Source of the DNA: Acetobacter sacchari
GTDB lineage: Bacteria > Pseudomonadota > Alphaproteobacteria > Acetobacterales > Acetobacteraceae
Assembly (NCBI RefSeq): GCF_017377715.1
Contig: NZ_JAFVMF010000007.1
Location: forward strand, 1-64,000
Reading direction: 5' to 3'
DNA: 64,000 nt
A program made the position numbers and the translations under genes. The notes below the pieces were generated by a model that searched no databases, was not told the origin of the DNA, and saw only the letters and a list, made by a program, of their open reading frames with translations. Positions within the stretch are counted from its first letter, which is position 1, and every line of letters starts with the position of its first letter. This document shows positions 18,559 through 27,216 of this stretch, piece after piece.

Positions 18559-19473
18559 TTACTGGGCGCCGGAAAAACCAAGCGCCGTGCGACATGCCGC
18601 GAGATCCCACGCGGCGCATCCGACTGTTTTGCACACGACCGGCACACGGGAATCGGGTGGGGCGGCAAGCGCAGAGGCGAGGGGACGGACGCGATTCCAG
18701 TCGATCCCGGCCTGAATCAGGTCTCCGGCTTCCGAAGGCGCGCCGTGCGGGTCGTCCACGTAGAGCGCACTGCTCTCAAGCGTCGCAGGGCCAATCTCGG
18801 CCATGTCCGGTCGGAAGGCGCCCAATCCCACCACCAGAGCGCCTGCGCGGCCAGGAAGGTCATAGACAGGCTCTCGGGCCGTGGTCGCTATGACGACCGC
18901 GTCATGCGTGGCGTCTTGCTGGCCGCGCTCTACGGCTTCGTGGGAAAGAGCGACGCGCGAATCTGTCGCCGCGCGAAGCGCGCGCTCTCGCTCAACCGAG
19001 CGGCCTTGCGCGGTTACGCGAATATCCGGCCACAGGGTGAAGAGACCTTCCACATGCGCTTGCGCCTGTACGCCCGTACCAATCAGTAAAACGGAGCGCG
19101 GAGGGGCGGGCAACAGACGGCGGATTGCAACGAAGGTGACGGCGGCTGTCCGGCGCGCCGTGACGGTCGGGCCGTCGAGGCTCAAAATCGTGCGGCCGTC
19201 GCGGGCGTCGCCGCAGGTCACTACGCCGTGAATCGCAGGCAGATTATGTGCGGCGTTGCCGGGATAGACGGTGACCAGCTTGTGGCAGAATACGTCGGCC
19301 GCCGCGCTGGGCATGGACAGCATGACGCCCTCACGGCCCGGAGGCATAAGCGTCTGCCGTTCAGGGCAGAGGATTTTGCCCGCCGCGTAATCCAGCATCG
19401 TCGCCTCCAGTGTCTCGATCAACGGAGTCCATGGAAGAAGGGCGGCGGTTTGAGCGGCGTCGAGTATATCCAC
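18559..19473 (-). CDS. Ornithine cyclodeaminase-family cyclic imine reductase (LhpI/DpkA-like role)
   Basis: A 304-residue member of the ornithine cyclodeaminase/mu-crystallin family with a Rossmann motif LLIGTGVQAQAHVEGL near residue 128 and the family blocks HKLVTVYP, DGPTVTARRTAAV and VGLGAF. Characterised homologues of this branch reduce delta1-pyrroline-2-carboxylate or delta1-piperideine-2-carboxylate with NADPH. The neighbours (aminoadipate semialdehyde dehydrogenase, pipecolate oxidase-like) point to piperideine-2-carboxylate reduction to L-pipecolate. The gene follows amaB by 261 bp on the same strand. True ornithine cyclodeaminase is the main alternative. Confidence 0.82.
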   Translation of the reverse strand: MDILDAAQTAALLPWTPLIETLEATMLDYAAGKILCPERQTLMPPGREGVMLSMPSAAADVFCHKLVTVYPGNAAHNLPAIHGVVTCGDARDGRTILSLDGPTVTARRTAAVTFVAIRRLLPAPPRSVLLIGTGVQAQAHVEGLFTLWPDIRVTAQGRSVERERALRAATDSRVALSHEAVERGQQDATHDAVVIATTAREPVYDLPGRAGALVVGLGAFRPDMAEIGPATLESSALYVDDPHGAPSEAGDLIQAGIDWNRVRPLASALAAPPDSRVPVVCKTVGCAAWDLAACRTALGFSGAQ

Positions 19474-19734
19474 GGTGTTTGTGTTCCTGGTGCGAAAAGG
19501 GATCGGCGCTGGGGTAATCCGTGCTTCAAACGACAGGCGGAAACGCGTCGATAGACAGACGAGGCATCGGAAAGCGCGACGCCCGGACGAAGGGGTGAAA
19601 ACCGAGAGTTTACCTCAACGACGCCAGCAGGCGGCGCGGGAAACGTCGCGCCGCCGTCTGCGAAAATCGTCTCTGTAAGTGAAATCGAGGCGCCACGCCG
19701 CGCTCCGCCGACAGAGAGTTCTGAATGACCGGCC

Positions 19735-21279
19735 TTAGCCGACGTCGAACGTGACGCCCTGCGCCAGCGGCAGGTCACGACCGTAATTGATCGTGTTGGT
19801 CGCGCGCCGCATATAGCCTTTCCACGAATCGGAACCGGATTCCCGCCCGCCGCCGGTCGCTTTCTCTCCGCCGAACGCGCCGCCGATCTCCGCGCCTGAC
19901 GTGCCGATATTCACGTTGGCGATGCCGCAATCCGACCCGCGCGCGCTGAGGAACAACTCCGCCTCGCGCAGGTCGGTTGTGAAGATGGCGGAGGAAAGAC
20001 CTTGCGGAACGTCGTTCTGCAACGCGATGGCGTCTTCAAGATCGTCGTATGACAATACATAGAGAATCGGCGCGAACGTCTCGTCCAGCACAGGGCCGTC
20101 GTGCACCGGCGTCTCCACCAGCGCGGGGCGTGCGTAGAACGCCTGCGGGGCGCCGACGTCGACCCGCTCTCCGCCATGCACCGTCGCGCCGAACTCCATG
20201 GCCGCCGCCAGCGCCTCCTGCATACGCTCCAGTGCCGCGTGGTCGATCAACGGCCCCACAAGATGCCCATCCAGCGGGCTGCCAACGCTGACCGAAGAGA
20301 ACGCGGCCTTCAGCCGCGGCACGAAAGCGTCATAGACGCTGCTATGGACGAACAGACGGCGCAGCGTGGTGCAGCGTTGCCCGGCCGTGCCCATCGCCGC
20401 GAAGGCTACTCCGCGTAGCGCCAGATCGAGGTCGGCGGACGGCGTGACGATCGCCGCGTTGTTGCCGCCCAGTTCGAGAATCGCCCGTCCGAAGCGGCTC
20501 GCCAGTTCACGTCCAACGATGCGCCCCATTTCGGTCGACCCCGTGGCCGAGACCAGCGGGACTCTCGGATGGGCCACCAGCGCCGCGCCGGTCTCCCGCC
20601 CGCCGACCGCAAGCTCCGCCAACCCGTCCGGCGCTGCGTCGCCGCTGGCGTTGAAACGCTTGATCGCGCGACGGAGAATCGCGTCCGTCGCGATGGCGGT
20701 CAGCGGCGTCTTCTCCGAAGGTTTCCAGACGACAGAATCGCCGCAGACCAAAGCCAACGCCGCATTCCAGGCCCAGACCGCAACAGGGAAGTTGAAGGCG
20801 GAGATGATCCCGACCACGCCGATCGGATGCCATGTCTCCATCATCCGATGCTCCGCGCGCTCCGTAGCGATGGTCAGGCCGCAGAGTTGCCGTGACAGAC
20901 CGACCGCGAAGTCGCAGATGTCGATCATTTCCTGCACTTCGCCCAGCCCTTCGGACGGCGACTTGCCGACCTCGATCGAGACCAGCCGTCCCAAAGCGTC
21001 CTTGTTGGCGCGCAGTTCCTCGCCGAGCAGTCGAACAAGCTCGCCGCGCCGGGGCGCGGGAATGCGACGCCATGCGAGGAAAGCGGCGTGCGCGCGCTCG
21101 ATTGTGGCGTTCGTTTCTTCAGCTGTAGCTGAGGCTACATGTCCGAGCATCTGTCCGTTGACCGGAGACCGGACGGGGATCGCTGCGCCCTGCGCGGAGA
21201 GGCGTCGCTCATCAACCCCGAGGCCGGAGAGCAGATCGCGCGTCTGTGTGGCGAGGTCGAGCGAGGCGATGTCGGACAT
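19735..21279 (-). CDS. amaB: L-aminoadipate-semialdehyde dehydrogenase (ALDH7-type)
   Basis: A 514-residue aldehyde dehydrogenase of the ALDH7A1/AmaB branch, oxidising alpha-aminoadipate semialdehyde (piperideine-6-carboxylate) to alpha-aminoadipate with NAD(P)+. Cofactor segment SAFNFPVAVWAWNAALAL and KPSEKTPL near residues 160-190, the Glu motif ELGGNNAAIV and the nucleophile in GQRCTTLRR are visible, as is the ALDH7-like C-terminal EIGGAFGGEKATGGGRESGSD region (read in parts). It lies between the pipecolate oxidase-like and imine reductase genes, which supports the lysine role; assignment within the ALDH superfamily rests on this context and general likeness. Confidence 0.85.
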   Translation of the reverse strand: MSDIASLDLATQTRDLLSGLGVDERRLSAQGAAIPVRSPVNGQMLGHVASATAEETNATIERAHAAFLAWRRIPAPRRGELVRLLGEELRANKDALGRLVSIEVGKSPSEGLGEVQEMIDICDFAVGLSRQLCGLTIATERAEHRMMETWHPIGVVGIISAFNFPVAVWAWNAALALVCGDSVVWKPSEKTPLTAIATDAILRRAIKRFNASGDAAPDGLAELAVGGRETGAALVAHPRVPLVSATGSTEMGRIVGRELASRFGRAILELGGNNAAIVTPSADLDLALRGVAFAAMGTAGQRCTTLRRLFVHSSVYDAFVPRLKAAFSSVSVGSPLDGHLVGPLIDHAALERMQEALAAAMEFGATVHGGERVDVGAPQAFYARPALVETPVHDGPVLDETFAPILYVLSYDDLEDAIALQNDVPQGLSSAIFTTDLREAELFLSARGSDCGIANVNIGTSGAEIGGAFGGEKATGGGRESGSDSWKGYMRRATNTINYGRDLPLAQGVTFDVG

Positions 21280-21616
21280 GGTTTTTCCTCCGGGTTTCCC
21301 CGTGACAAAACGAAAACGGGACGACTGTGTCCAGAGCCGTCATCACAGGCGGCGTCTGGCGCGTGGTTGCAGTGTGACGGACGCTGGGTGGCCGGAATGT
21401 TTAAGTCCGGCTGCGTCGCCTATCTTGCCAGAATATTTCTGGGCAAATGAGAGTCCGCGGCCGAGATGCGAGGCGACCCCTGATGTTTTAGCTCTCGTTA
21501 TGGATAAGGTCCGCAAGAAGCGTAGGCGCACGCCGGTTCAGTCGGATGGTTCAAGACAGCGGTCTCCCCGCGCCCGACTTTCGCCGCTCAAACATCGCGC
21601 CGAAACGGAGTGCGCC
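21280..21616. other. Intergenic region between amaA-like and amaB genes
   Basis: Some 337 bp with no convincing gene. It separates two same-strand genes of one pathway, so amaB may have its own promoter here. No clear terminator hairpin with a T-run was seen. Confidence 0.4.
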
Positions 21617-22909
21617 CTACCGGGCACGCCGGGCTCCAGCGAAATGTCTGAGACCGGAGCCTGCCGCATAGGCCAGCCCCCGCAATCCGCGTAGCACGTC
21701 CGGTTCCGGAAGATTCATGACCGGCAAAGGAAGTTCGCTGTCTGGCGTATGGCCGGCCGTCATGTCCGCAAGGACGCGCCCGAAGGTCGTGCCCGGCGCA
21801 ATGCCGCGTCCGTTGTATCCGGCCATCGCGACGACGCCCGGTGCCAGACGGTGCAGGCGCGGCAACCGCGTTGCGGTCACGCCGATGGAGCCGGACCACT
21901 CCGTTTCGAAATCCACGCCTGCGAGATGAGGGTACAGGCGAGTCACCTCGCGGCGCGCCCAGTCGCGATGGACAGCCGCGTCCCACCGTCCCAGGCCGCC
22001 TACGCTGCCGAAGACGAGGCGCCCTGCGGCGTCCATGCGAAAGGAACTGAGCACGGATCGCGTGTCCCAGGCTCCGTGGCCTTCGGGCAGGATGCGGGCG
22101 CGTATTGACGGCGATAGAGGCGCGGTTGCGACGTTGAAGTAGGGCAACGGCGCCAGAGAGTCCGAGATCGCGGCGAATGGACCGGTGCTGTAGGCGTTGG
22201 TCGCGACGATGACTTTCGCCGCGCGAACCTGTCCGCGTGGCGTGTCTATGATGTGCCGGTCTCCCGATTGCATCATCCCGGTGACAGGAGAGTTCACGAA
22301 AATCCGTGCGCCCGCGCCAATTGCGGCGTCGGCGAGACCGCGCGCATAGGCCAGAGGCTGCACCGTCCCCGCGCGCCGGTCGAGCAAGGCGCCCTTGTAG
22401 TCGCAGGACCCGATCAGCCGCGCCGTCTCCTGTGCGTTGAGAAGGCTGACCGGTGCCCCCCACCGCGCCCACTGACGCGTCCGCTCCGCCAGATCGGACA
22501 ACCCCCGCTCGTCCGGCGCGCAATGCAATGTGCCGACGCGCGTCGCCTCGCAGGCGATGGCGTGCGTCGAGATCAGGTCGAACACCAGATCCGGCGCTTG
22601 TCCGAGCATCGTGAGGAGCCGCTGGCCGTAGATCGGCCCCAGAACGCCGGGGAAATCTTCAGGTTTCACCCACATTCCGGCGTTGACCAGCCCGACGTTG
22701 CGCCCCGATCCGCCGAAACCGATCTGTGCGGCTTCGACCACCACTGGCGCATAACCCGCCTGCGCCAGATGCAGCGCGGCGGACAGACCTGTGTAACCCG
22801 CGCCGATGATGACGACGTCGGTGTCTATCGTGGAATACAGCGCCTCGGCGTAGGGCGCGGGAGGCGCGGTGCGTTCCCAAAGTCCGTGTGAGCGTAAATC
22901 GGTCTGCAT
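21617..22909 (-). CDS. amaA: FAD-dependent oxidase, probable L-pipecolate oxidase
   Basis: A roughly 430-residue DAO-family flavoprotein with the dinucleotide-binding motif VVIIGAGYTGLSAALHLAQAG near residue 35 (starting at the ATG at 22909) and the downstream flavin motifs GGSGRNVGLVNAG and ATNAYSTGPF. It closes with GYNGRGIAPGTTFGRVLADM. This pattern matches the gamma-glutamylputrescine oxidase/AmaA group. With amaB next door, L-pipecolate oxidation to delta1-piperideine-6-carboxylate is the likely reaction. An ATG at 22948 would add 13 residues; neither start has a strong ribosome-binding site. Another amine or imino-acid substrate is possible. Confidence 0.78.
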   Translation of the reverse strand: MQTDLRSHGLWERTAPPAPYAEALYSTIDTDVVIIGAGYTGLSAALHLAQAGYAPVVVEAAQIGFGGSGRNVGLVNAGMWVKPEDFPGVLGPIYGQRLLTMLGQAPDLVFDLISTHAIACEATRVGTLHCAPDERGLSDLAERTRQWARWGAPVSLLNAQETARLIGSCDYKGALLDRRAGTVQPLAYARGLADAAIGAGARIFVNSPVTGMMQSGDRHIIDTPRGQVRAAKVIVATNAYSTGPFAAISDSLAPLPYFNVATAPLSPSIRARILPEGHGAWDTRSVLSSFRMDAAGRLVFGSVGGLGRWDAAVHRDWARREVTRLYPHLAGVDFETEWSGSIGVTATRLPRLHRLAPGVVAMAGYNGRGIAPGTTFGRVLADMTAGHTPDSELPLPVMNLPEPDVLRGLRGLAYAAGSGLRHFAGARRAR

Positions 22910-23072
22910 CGGCGCGGCCGTCCCAAACTTTGAAAACCGAAGCAGCATCACACGGTTTTCATTACGCCGCCAGAGCGTCTTATTTTTGTCTCATAGTGGC
23001 GTCGCCGTGTTCCAGGGGGTTGTCAGTGCGTATTGATTATTTCAAAGTGTAACTTATCAATGCGGGATTTGG

Positions 23073-24095
23073 GTGATCAACGCCCGAAACCTCGGAAGCC
23101 GCAGGAGACGCGTTTTGAAGTCAGGCCAGACCGGCGCTTACGTTTCCCCTGATGAAACTTTAACGCGTATTCGTAAGATTCTCTTCAGAACGGCGTTATG
23201 TTGCGTCGCCATCGGGCTGGCTGCCTGCGAGGATGGCGGCGAAGGGTGCAGCGTGGAGCGGCTCGGACCGCTTCAGGTTCTGAACACGAGAGGCGTTCCG
23301 ATCGTAAAAGTGACGATCAACGGCAAGCCCGCAGCCATGATTGTCGACAGTGGCGCAGGCATGTCGGGCGTGTCTTCGTCCGTCAGGGCGTTCGATGTGG
23401 CATATACCGGAGCCACGACTCTGGGTTCCGGGATAGGGGGTATGTCAAGGTTCCCTGTTATGTCGATCGCGGAACTCGGGATGGGAACCGCGACGGCGCG
23501 GAACGTCCAGATGATCCAGACCGATCAGAAGTTTGGCTCGATCGGGGGCGTGCCGATTGTGGGTCTGTTTGGAGCTGATTTTCTTTCCAACTACACAGTG
23601 GCGCTGGAACTGCCCCATCTGACAGTCAATCTGTATCGCCTGCATGAGTGTACGGACGAAAAAGAGCGGTGGGAAAAGGAGTTCGACCCCGTTCCCTTCA
23701 CTATCGACAATGATCGCCATGTCGAGATCAGCATGAAAATCAACGGCGCGCCGGTAGACGCCATCCTCGACAGCGGGGCGGCCGGCACGACGATTCTGCC
23801 CGAAGACGCGGCGCGCGCGGGCGTGACGAAATCGATGCTGGCGGCTGATCGCGCGGTGTCGTTAATCGGTGTGGACCAGAACGCGGTACACGGCTGGCGC
23901 CATAAATTCCAGACATTGCAAGTTGGGAAAGAAATTTTCTCCAACCCGACTTTTATGATCGCTCCAATGGAGGTCTCAACCGCCTTATTGGGCGCCGATT
24001 TCCTGCGCCATAACTCGGTGATGATATCCTACCGGTATCGGCGCGTGTACATCCGCAACGACGACATTCCCGTCGATGGAACGCCGCCCAAATAG
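23073..24095 (+). CDS. Lipoprotein with two retropepsin-like domains
   Basis: A 340-residue protein starting at GTG 23073. A hydrophobic segment ends in a lipobox (GLAAC, C52), so it is probably a membrane-anchored periplasmic lipoprotein. Two retropepsin-like aspartic protease units follow: the first with VDSGAG (D92) and closing GLFGADFLSNY, the second with LDSGAA (D233) and closing ALLGADFLRHN. Retropepsins normally need two DSG units, from a dimer or a tandem; here the tandem may form one active site intramolecularly. Substrate unknown. It is divergent from amaA and convergent with ahpD. Confidence 0.75.
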   Translation: MINARNLGSRRRRVLKSGQTGAYVSPDETLTRIRKILFRTALCCVAIGLAACEDGGEGCSVERLGPLQVLNTRGVPIVKVTINGKPAAMIVDSGAGMSGVSSSVRAFDVAYTGATTLGSGIGGMSRFPVMSIAELGMGTATARNVQMIQTDQKFGSIGGVPIVGLFGADFLSNYTVALELPHLTVNLYRLHECTDEKERWEKEFDPVPFTIDNDRHVEISMKINGAPVDAILDSGAAGTTILPEDAARAGVTKSMLAADRAVSLIGVDQNAVHGWRHKFQTLQVGKEIFSNPTFMIAPMEVSTALLGADFLRHNSVMISYRYRRVYIRNDDIPVDGTPPK

Positions 24096-24122
24096 CGGCG
24101 CTCTTGTCGGAGAGTGCTGGCG

Positions 24123-24653
24123 TCAGGCGTCAGCGGCGGCGGAAGCTTCCAAAGTGACCGCCACCGCGTGCACGACCGCAGCGATGCGCGCGGCCGTCTG
24201 AACCTGCTCGCTGGTCAGGCCGCCTTCGCGCACGGCGCGTTCGTGGCTGCGCACGCACATTTCGCACCCGTTGATCGCGGACACGGCCAGCGACCAGAGC
24301 TCGAAATCAACCTTGTCCACGCCCGGCTTGCCGATCACGCTCATCCGCAGCTTCGCCGGGAGGTTTTCGTAATCGCCGCCCATGAAATGGGTGAAGCGGT
24401 AATAGATGTTGTTCATGCCCATGATGGCGGCGGCGGATTTCGCCGCGGCCAGTGCTTCAGGCGATAGCTTCGCGCCGAATTCCTCGATCACCGCCTTCGT
24501 GAACTCGTCGTTGCGCGAGGCGATGGCGCTGGCCACGAACGTGCCGGCCAGTTGCTGTGCGGAGAGCGTGGCGTCGTTGGCGAGCGTCCCGAGGTTGAGA
24601 CGCAGGTCCTTGGCGTAATCGGGAATCCGGTCCTTGAGTGCTTCGAATGACAT
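24123..24653 (-). CDS. ahpD: Alkylhydroperoxidase AhpD
   Basis: A 176-residue carboxymuconolactone-decarboxylase-fold protein of the AhpD type. The catalytic pair lies at C130 and C133 ([11 protein letters not shown]) with H137, the same spacing as in mycobacterial AhpD, where it reduces AhpC through a lipoyl adaptor. The ATG at 24653 is behind AGGAGA; a longer upstream frame is not needed. It follows ahpC by 210 bp on the same strand, with two large hairpins in between. Confidence 0.93.
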   Translation of the reverse strand: MSFEALKDRIPDYAKDLRLNLGTLANDATLSAQQLAGTFVASAIASRNDEFTKAVIEEFGAKLSPEALAAAKSAAAIMGMNNIYYRFTHFMGGDYENLPAKLRMSVIGKPGVDKVDFELWSLAVSAINGCEMCVRSHERAVREGGLTSEQVQTAARIAAVVHAVAVTLEASAAADA

Positions 24654-24722
24654 GATGGTCTCCTGCCGAATAGCGGCGGATGGCGGCGTATGCGCCGACA
24701 GGTAACGGGAAGGGGTTTGATC

Positions 24723-24765
24723 GCCCTTGCCGCATCGGACGCCGGTCGTCCGATCTGGCAAGGGC
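24723..24765 (-). promoter_or_regulatory. Large intercistronic hairpin, ahpD-proximal
   Basis: Arms gcccttgcc (24723-24731) and ggcaagggc (24757-24765) pair perfectly; after a 2-base symmetric internal loop, atcggac (24734-24740) pairs with gtccgat (24748-24754). The result is a 16-bp stem with a 7-base loop, in the ahpC-ahpD intergenic region. It lacks a T-run, so RNA stability or translational control is more likely than termination. Confidence 0.65.
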
Positions 24766-24812
24766 GCTTCGGCGCGCCGTAGCCAACGCCGCAGGGCGGG
24801 CGCCGGCGCGTT

Positions 24813-24844
24813 GGCGACGAAGGACGGGGGGACCCTTCGTCGCC
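24813..24844 (-). promoter_or_regulatory. Hairpin just after ahpC
   Basis: A perfect 11-bp inverted repeat (ggcgacgaagg / ccttcgtcgcc) with a 10-base loop begins 20 bases after the ahpC stop. There is no T-run on the transcribed side, so it may be a processing or stability element or a partial terminator lowering ahpD expression. Confidence 0.6.
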
Positions 24845-24863
24845 GGTCGTCTTCCTTGCGGAA

Positions 24864-25406
24864 TCAGACCTTCAGGAAGTCGTCGCCCTGCTTCCAGTTG
24901 CACGGGCAGAGCTCGTCGCTCTGCAGCGCGTCCAGAATGCGGACGATTTCCTGCGGGTTACGGCCGACCGACAGGTCGTTGACCGACACATGGCGGATGA
25001 TGCCCTGCGGATCGACGACGAACGTGGCGCGCAGGGCGACCCCCGCGTCCTTCGCCAGAACGCCGGTCTGCTCCGAAAGCTCACGCTTGATGTCGGCGAG
25101 CATCGGAATCTCGAGCTTGTTCAGGTCCTCGTGGTGGAGGCGCCAGTTTAGGTGAACGAACTCGCTGTCGATCGACACGCCGTAGACCACTGCGTCACGG
25201 TCGGCGAATTCCTTGTGGAGCTTGCCGAACGCCACGATCTCGGTCGGGCAGACGAAGGTGAAGTCTTTCGGCCAGAAAAACACGACTTTCCACTTGCCAG
25301 CGTCCGACGTGTCGGAAATCTGAACGAAATTGCCTTTCAGGCCTTCCGGACCGCCGGGGACGGAGGCCAGGTCGAATGAGGGGAACTTGTCGCCTACGGT
25401 AAGCAT
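24864..25406 (-). CDS. ahpC: Alkyl hydroperoxide reductase AhpC
   Basis: A 180-residue 2-Cys peroxiredoxin reducing peroxides and peroxynitrite. The peroxidatic Cys53 is in FTFVCPTE, and the C-terminal cysteines C167 and C169 (ELCPCNW) provide the resolving function, the pattern of the AhpD-dependent mycobacterial type rather than the AhpF-dependent one. ATG 25406 follows a strong GAGGAG. It is divergent from oxyR across about 475 bp and followed by ahpD, so OxyR control is very likely. Confidence 0.96.
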   Translation of the reverse strand: MLTVGDKFPSFDLASVPGGPEGLKGNFVQISDTSDAGKWKVVFFWPKDFTFVCPTEIVAFGKLHKEFADRDAVVYGVSIDSEFVHLNWRLHHEDLNKLEIPMLADIKRELSEQTGVLAKDAGVALRATFVVDPQGIIRHVSVNDLSVGRNPQEIVRILDALQSDELCPCNWKQGDDFLKV

Positions 25407-25881
25407 GAAACGCTCCTCGCGCTTGAAGTGGCACATGGCGCGTCGCCGGACGGCGCCGCGCTCTGGACGTATCTATGGCGGCGATTGTCTGATCATGCCA
25501 ATGAATAATTTATCTCAGGATGATTGAAATATTCGATGATGACGCGGTGTCGTCATTGTGGTGTACTAACTGCTTGTCCCTGCGTCCGATGCTTCGGTGT
25601 TTTCGAAAGCTTCCGCCTTGGTGCGAAGGCGTGGTCCATTGAGCGCGCTGCGGCCACCGCGCCGACAGGTCTTCGCCGGAGCTTAGGCAACCGAGCGCGC
25701 CGGCCGTTCTTTTGACGTCATAAGGCAGGATGGATGCATCTTCCGCTCGCCAGACAGAGTGAGTGCGGCGCACTCTTGTCCATAAAGACGTAAGAGCCGA
25801 TTTCTGGGTCATCGTCTGGCGGCCGGTTCTGTTCGTTTGCTACCGCTTTTTTCATATCTGAGCCGCACCGGAGGCGTTTTC
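25407..25881. promoter_or_regulatory. ahpC-oxyR divergent control region
   Basis: A 475-bp non-coding stretch between divergent ahpC and oxyR, the expected place for OxyR binding. It has AT-rich sequence at 25495-25545 (atgaataatttatctcagg) and an imperfect dyad near 25536-25555 (gatgacg-cggtg-tcgtcat). A clean ATAG-N7-CTAT OxyR array was not identified by eye. Confidence 0.5.
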
Positions 25882-26871
25882 ATGCAGGCGCTGCCCTCTC
25901 CCCAGCAACTCCGATACCTGATCGCACTCGCGGAACTGCGGCATTTCGGGCGCGCCGCGGCGGCCTGTTCCGTGACGCAATCCACCCTTTCCGCCGGATT
26001 GCTTGCGCTGGAACGTCAGATGGACGCGCAGCTGCTCGACAGAGATGTCGGCAAGCGTGTGGTCTTCACCCCGCTGGGAGACGAGGTCGCCCGTCGCGCA
26101 CGAGTGGCGCTGGACGCACTGGAGGCGATTCCCCTGATTGCGCAGGCCGCGCGTGCGCCCATGCACGGCCCGATGCGCATGGGCGTGATCCCGACGATCG
26201 GGCCATTTCTGCTGCCCCGCCTCGTCCCGCTCCTGCGGGAGCGGTTCCCGGGCATGAAGCTCGTGCTGACCGAGGACGTGACCGAGCGGTTACTGGAAAA
26301 GCTGTCGAAGGGACGGCTGGACGTCCTGCTTCTCGCCATGCCGTGCATGTGCGACGGGTTGGAGACAATTCCGATCTGGCGCGACCCGTTCGTGGTTGCT
26401 GCGGCGTCGGGACACCCGTTCGCGATCAATATGGCGGACGTTCCGCTGGACCGGCTGCAATCTGAGCACATGGTGCTGCTGGAGGACGGGCATTGCCTTC
26501 GGGAGCAGACTGTCGACGTGTGTCGTCAGGGCGGAAGCTGGAGTGGCGAGGAGAGCGAGACTGCGCACACGGCGTCCTCCCTGCATACTCTGGCGCGAAT
26601 GATCGGGCAGGGTCTGGGGGTCGGGTTGCTGCCGCGCATGGCGGTCGATTCGGGTGTTTTGAATGGCACGGGCGTCGTCGCGCGTTCCATTGAAGGCGGG
26701 CAGGCCTGGCGGACAATCGGCGTCGGCTGGCGCGCCAAGTCGCCCCGAGCAGCCGATTACCACGCGCTTGCCCAGGCGTTGCGTGCGCTAGCCCCCGGCG
26801 ATACGCCTGTTTCGGCCGAGGGGGATCTGGTTGTGACGACCGCCGCAGAAGGGCTTGAGGCCGCCGTATAG
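25882..26871 (+). CDS. oxyR: Peroxide-sensing LysR regulator OxyR
   Basis: A 329-residue LysR-type regulator. The N-terminal winged HTH (LRYLIALAELRHFGRAAAAC...TQSTLSAGLLALE) is followed by a sensor domain holding C205 and C214 in EDGHCLREQTVDVC; the nine-residue spacing and surrounding residues match the redox cysteines C199/C208 of E. coli OxyR. ATG 25882 has GGAGG upstream. Divergent ahpC-ahpD are the obvious targets, and dps nearby is another candidate. Confidence 0.94.
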   Translation: MQALPSPQQLRYLIALAELRHFGRAAAACSVTQSTLSAGLLALERQMDAQLLDRDVGKRVVFTPLGDEVARRARVALDALEAIPLIAQAARAPMHGPMRMGVIPTIGPFLLPRLVPLLRERFPGMKLVLTEDVTERLLEKLSKGRLDVLLLAMPCMCDGLETIPIWRDPFVVAAASGHPFAINMADVPLDRLQSEHMVLLEDGHCLREQTVDVCRQGGSWSGEESETAHTASSLHTLARMIGQGLGVGLLPRMAVDSGVLNGTGVVARSIEGGQAWRTIGVGWRAKSPRAADYHALAQALRALAPGDTPVSAEGDLVVTTAAEGLEAAV

Positions 26872-26926
26872 CCGTTGTTATCCGGCGGCTACACGCTAAA
26901 AAAGCGCGCTCGGCCGCAGTCAGGGT

Positions 26927-26954
26927 TTGACTTTGGCGCGGGGGCTGCTTATGT
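26927..26954 (+). promoter_or_regulatory. Candidate rpmJ promoter
   Basis: TTGACT (26927-26932), a 16-base spacer and TTATGT (26949-26954) resemble a sigma-70 promoter 55 bp before the rpmJ ATG. Confidence 0.5.
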
Positions 26955-27009
26955 CGCTCCACTTTCCGTTTCACGACGCCTCACGGCGTGCTGATTAAAG
27001 AGACCCGTT

Positions 27010-27135
27010 ATGAAGATCAGGAACAGCCTCAAGTCGGCGAAAATCCGCGACAAGGACTGCCGCGTCGTTCGTCGTCGTGGGCGCGTCTACGTCATCAACA
27101 AGAAGAACCCGCGTATGAAGGCTCGTCAGGGCTGA
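27010..27135 (+). CDS. rpmJ: 50S ribosomal protein L36
   Basis: A 41-residue ribosomal protein L36. The sequence starts [16 protein letters not shown], continues [15 protein letters not shown] and ends [11 protein letters not shown], the usual alphaproteobacterial form. It has a single cysteine, so the Cys/His zinc site of classical L36 is absent (C-minus type). A longer open frame overlaps it in another phase but has no family likeness there. A strong terminator follows at 27175-27216. Confidence 0.96.
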   Translation: MKIRNSLKSAKIRDKDCRVVRRRGRVYVINKKNPRMKARQG

Positions 27136-27174
27136 TACCGGTTTCCTTTTCCTTGGTGATCAGGATTACGTCGA

Positions 27175-27216
27175 CCCGCCATGTGGCTCTCCTGAAAGAG
27201 CCGTATGGCGGGTTTT
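27175..27216 (+). terminator. Intrinsic terminator of rpmJ
   Basis: Arms cccgccat/atggcggg and ggctct/agagcc, separated by a 2-base symmetric internal mismatch, form a 16-bp-long stem with a short loop, followed by tttt (27213-27216). It begins 39 bp after the rpmJ stop and overlaps the likely 5' end of the next gene. Confidence 0.85.

Noticed and set aside
18459..19089. Plus-strand frames of 144 and 206 codons over the imine reductase gene
   Set aside because: They are antisense to a clear family member and are Arg-rich without a recognisable domain.
26988..27155. N-terminal extension of the TPR protein over rpmJ
   Set aside because: This part is the out-of-frame reading of rpmJ and has no signal peptide or family likeness; a later start is more likely.
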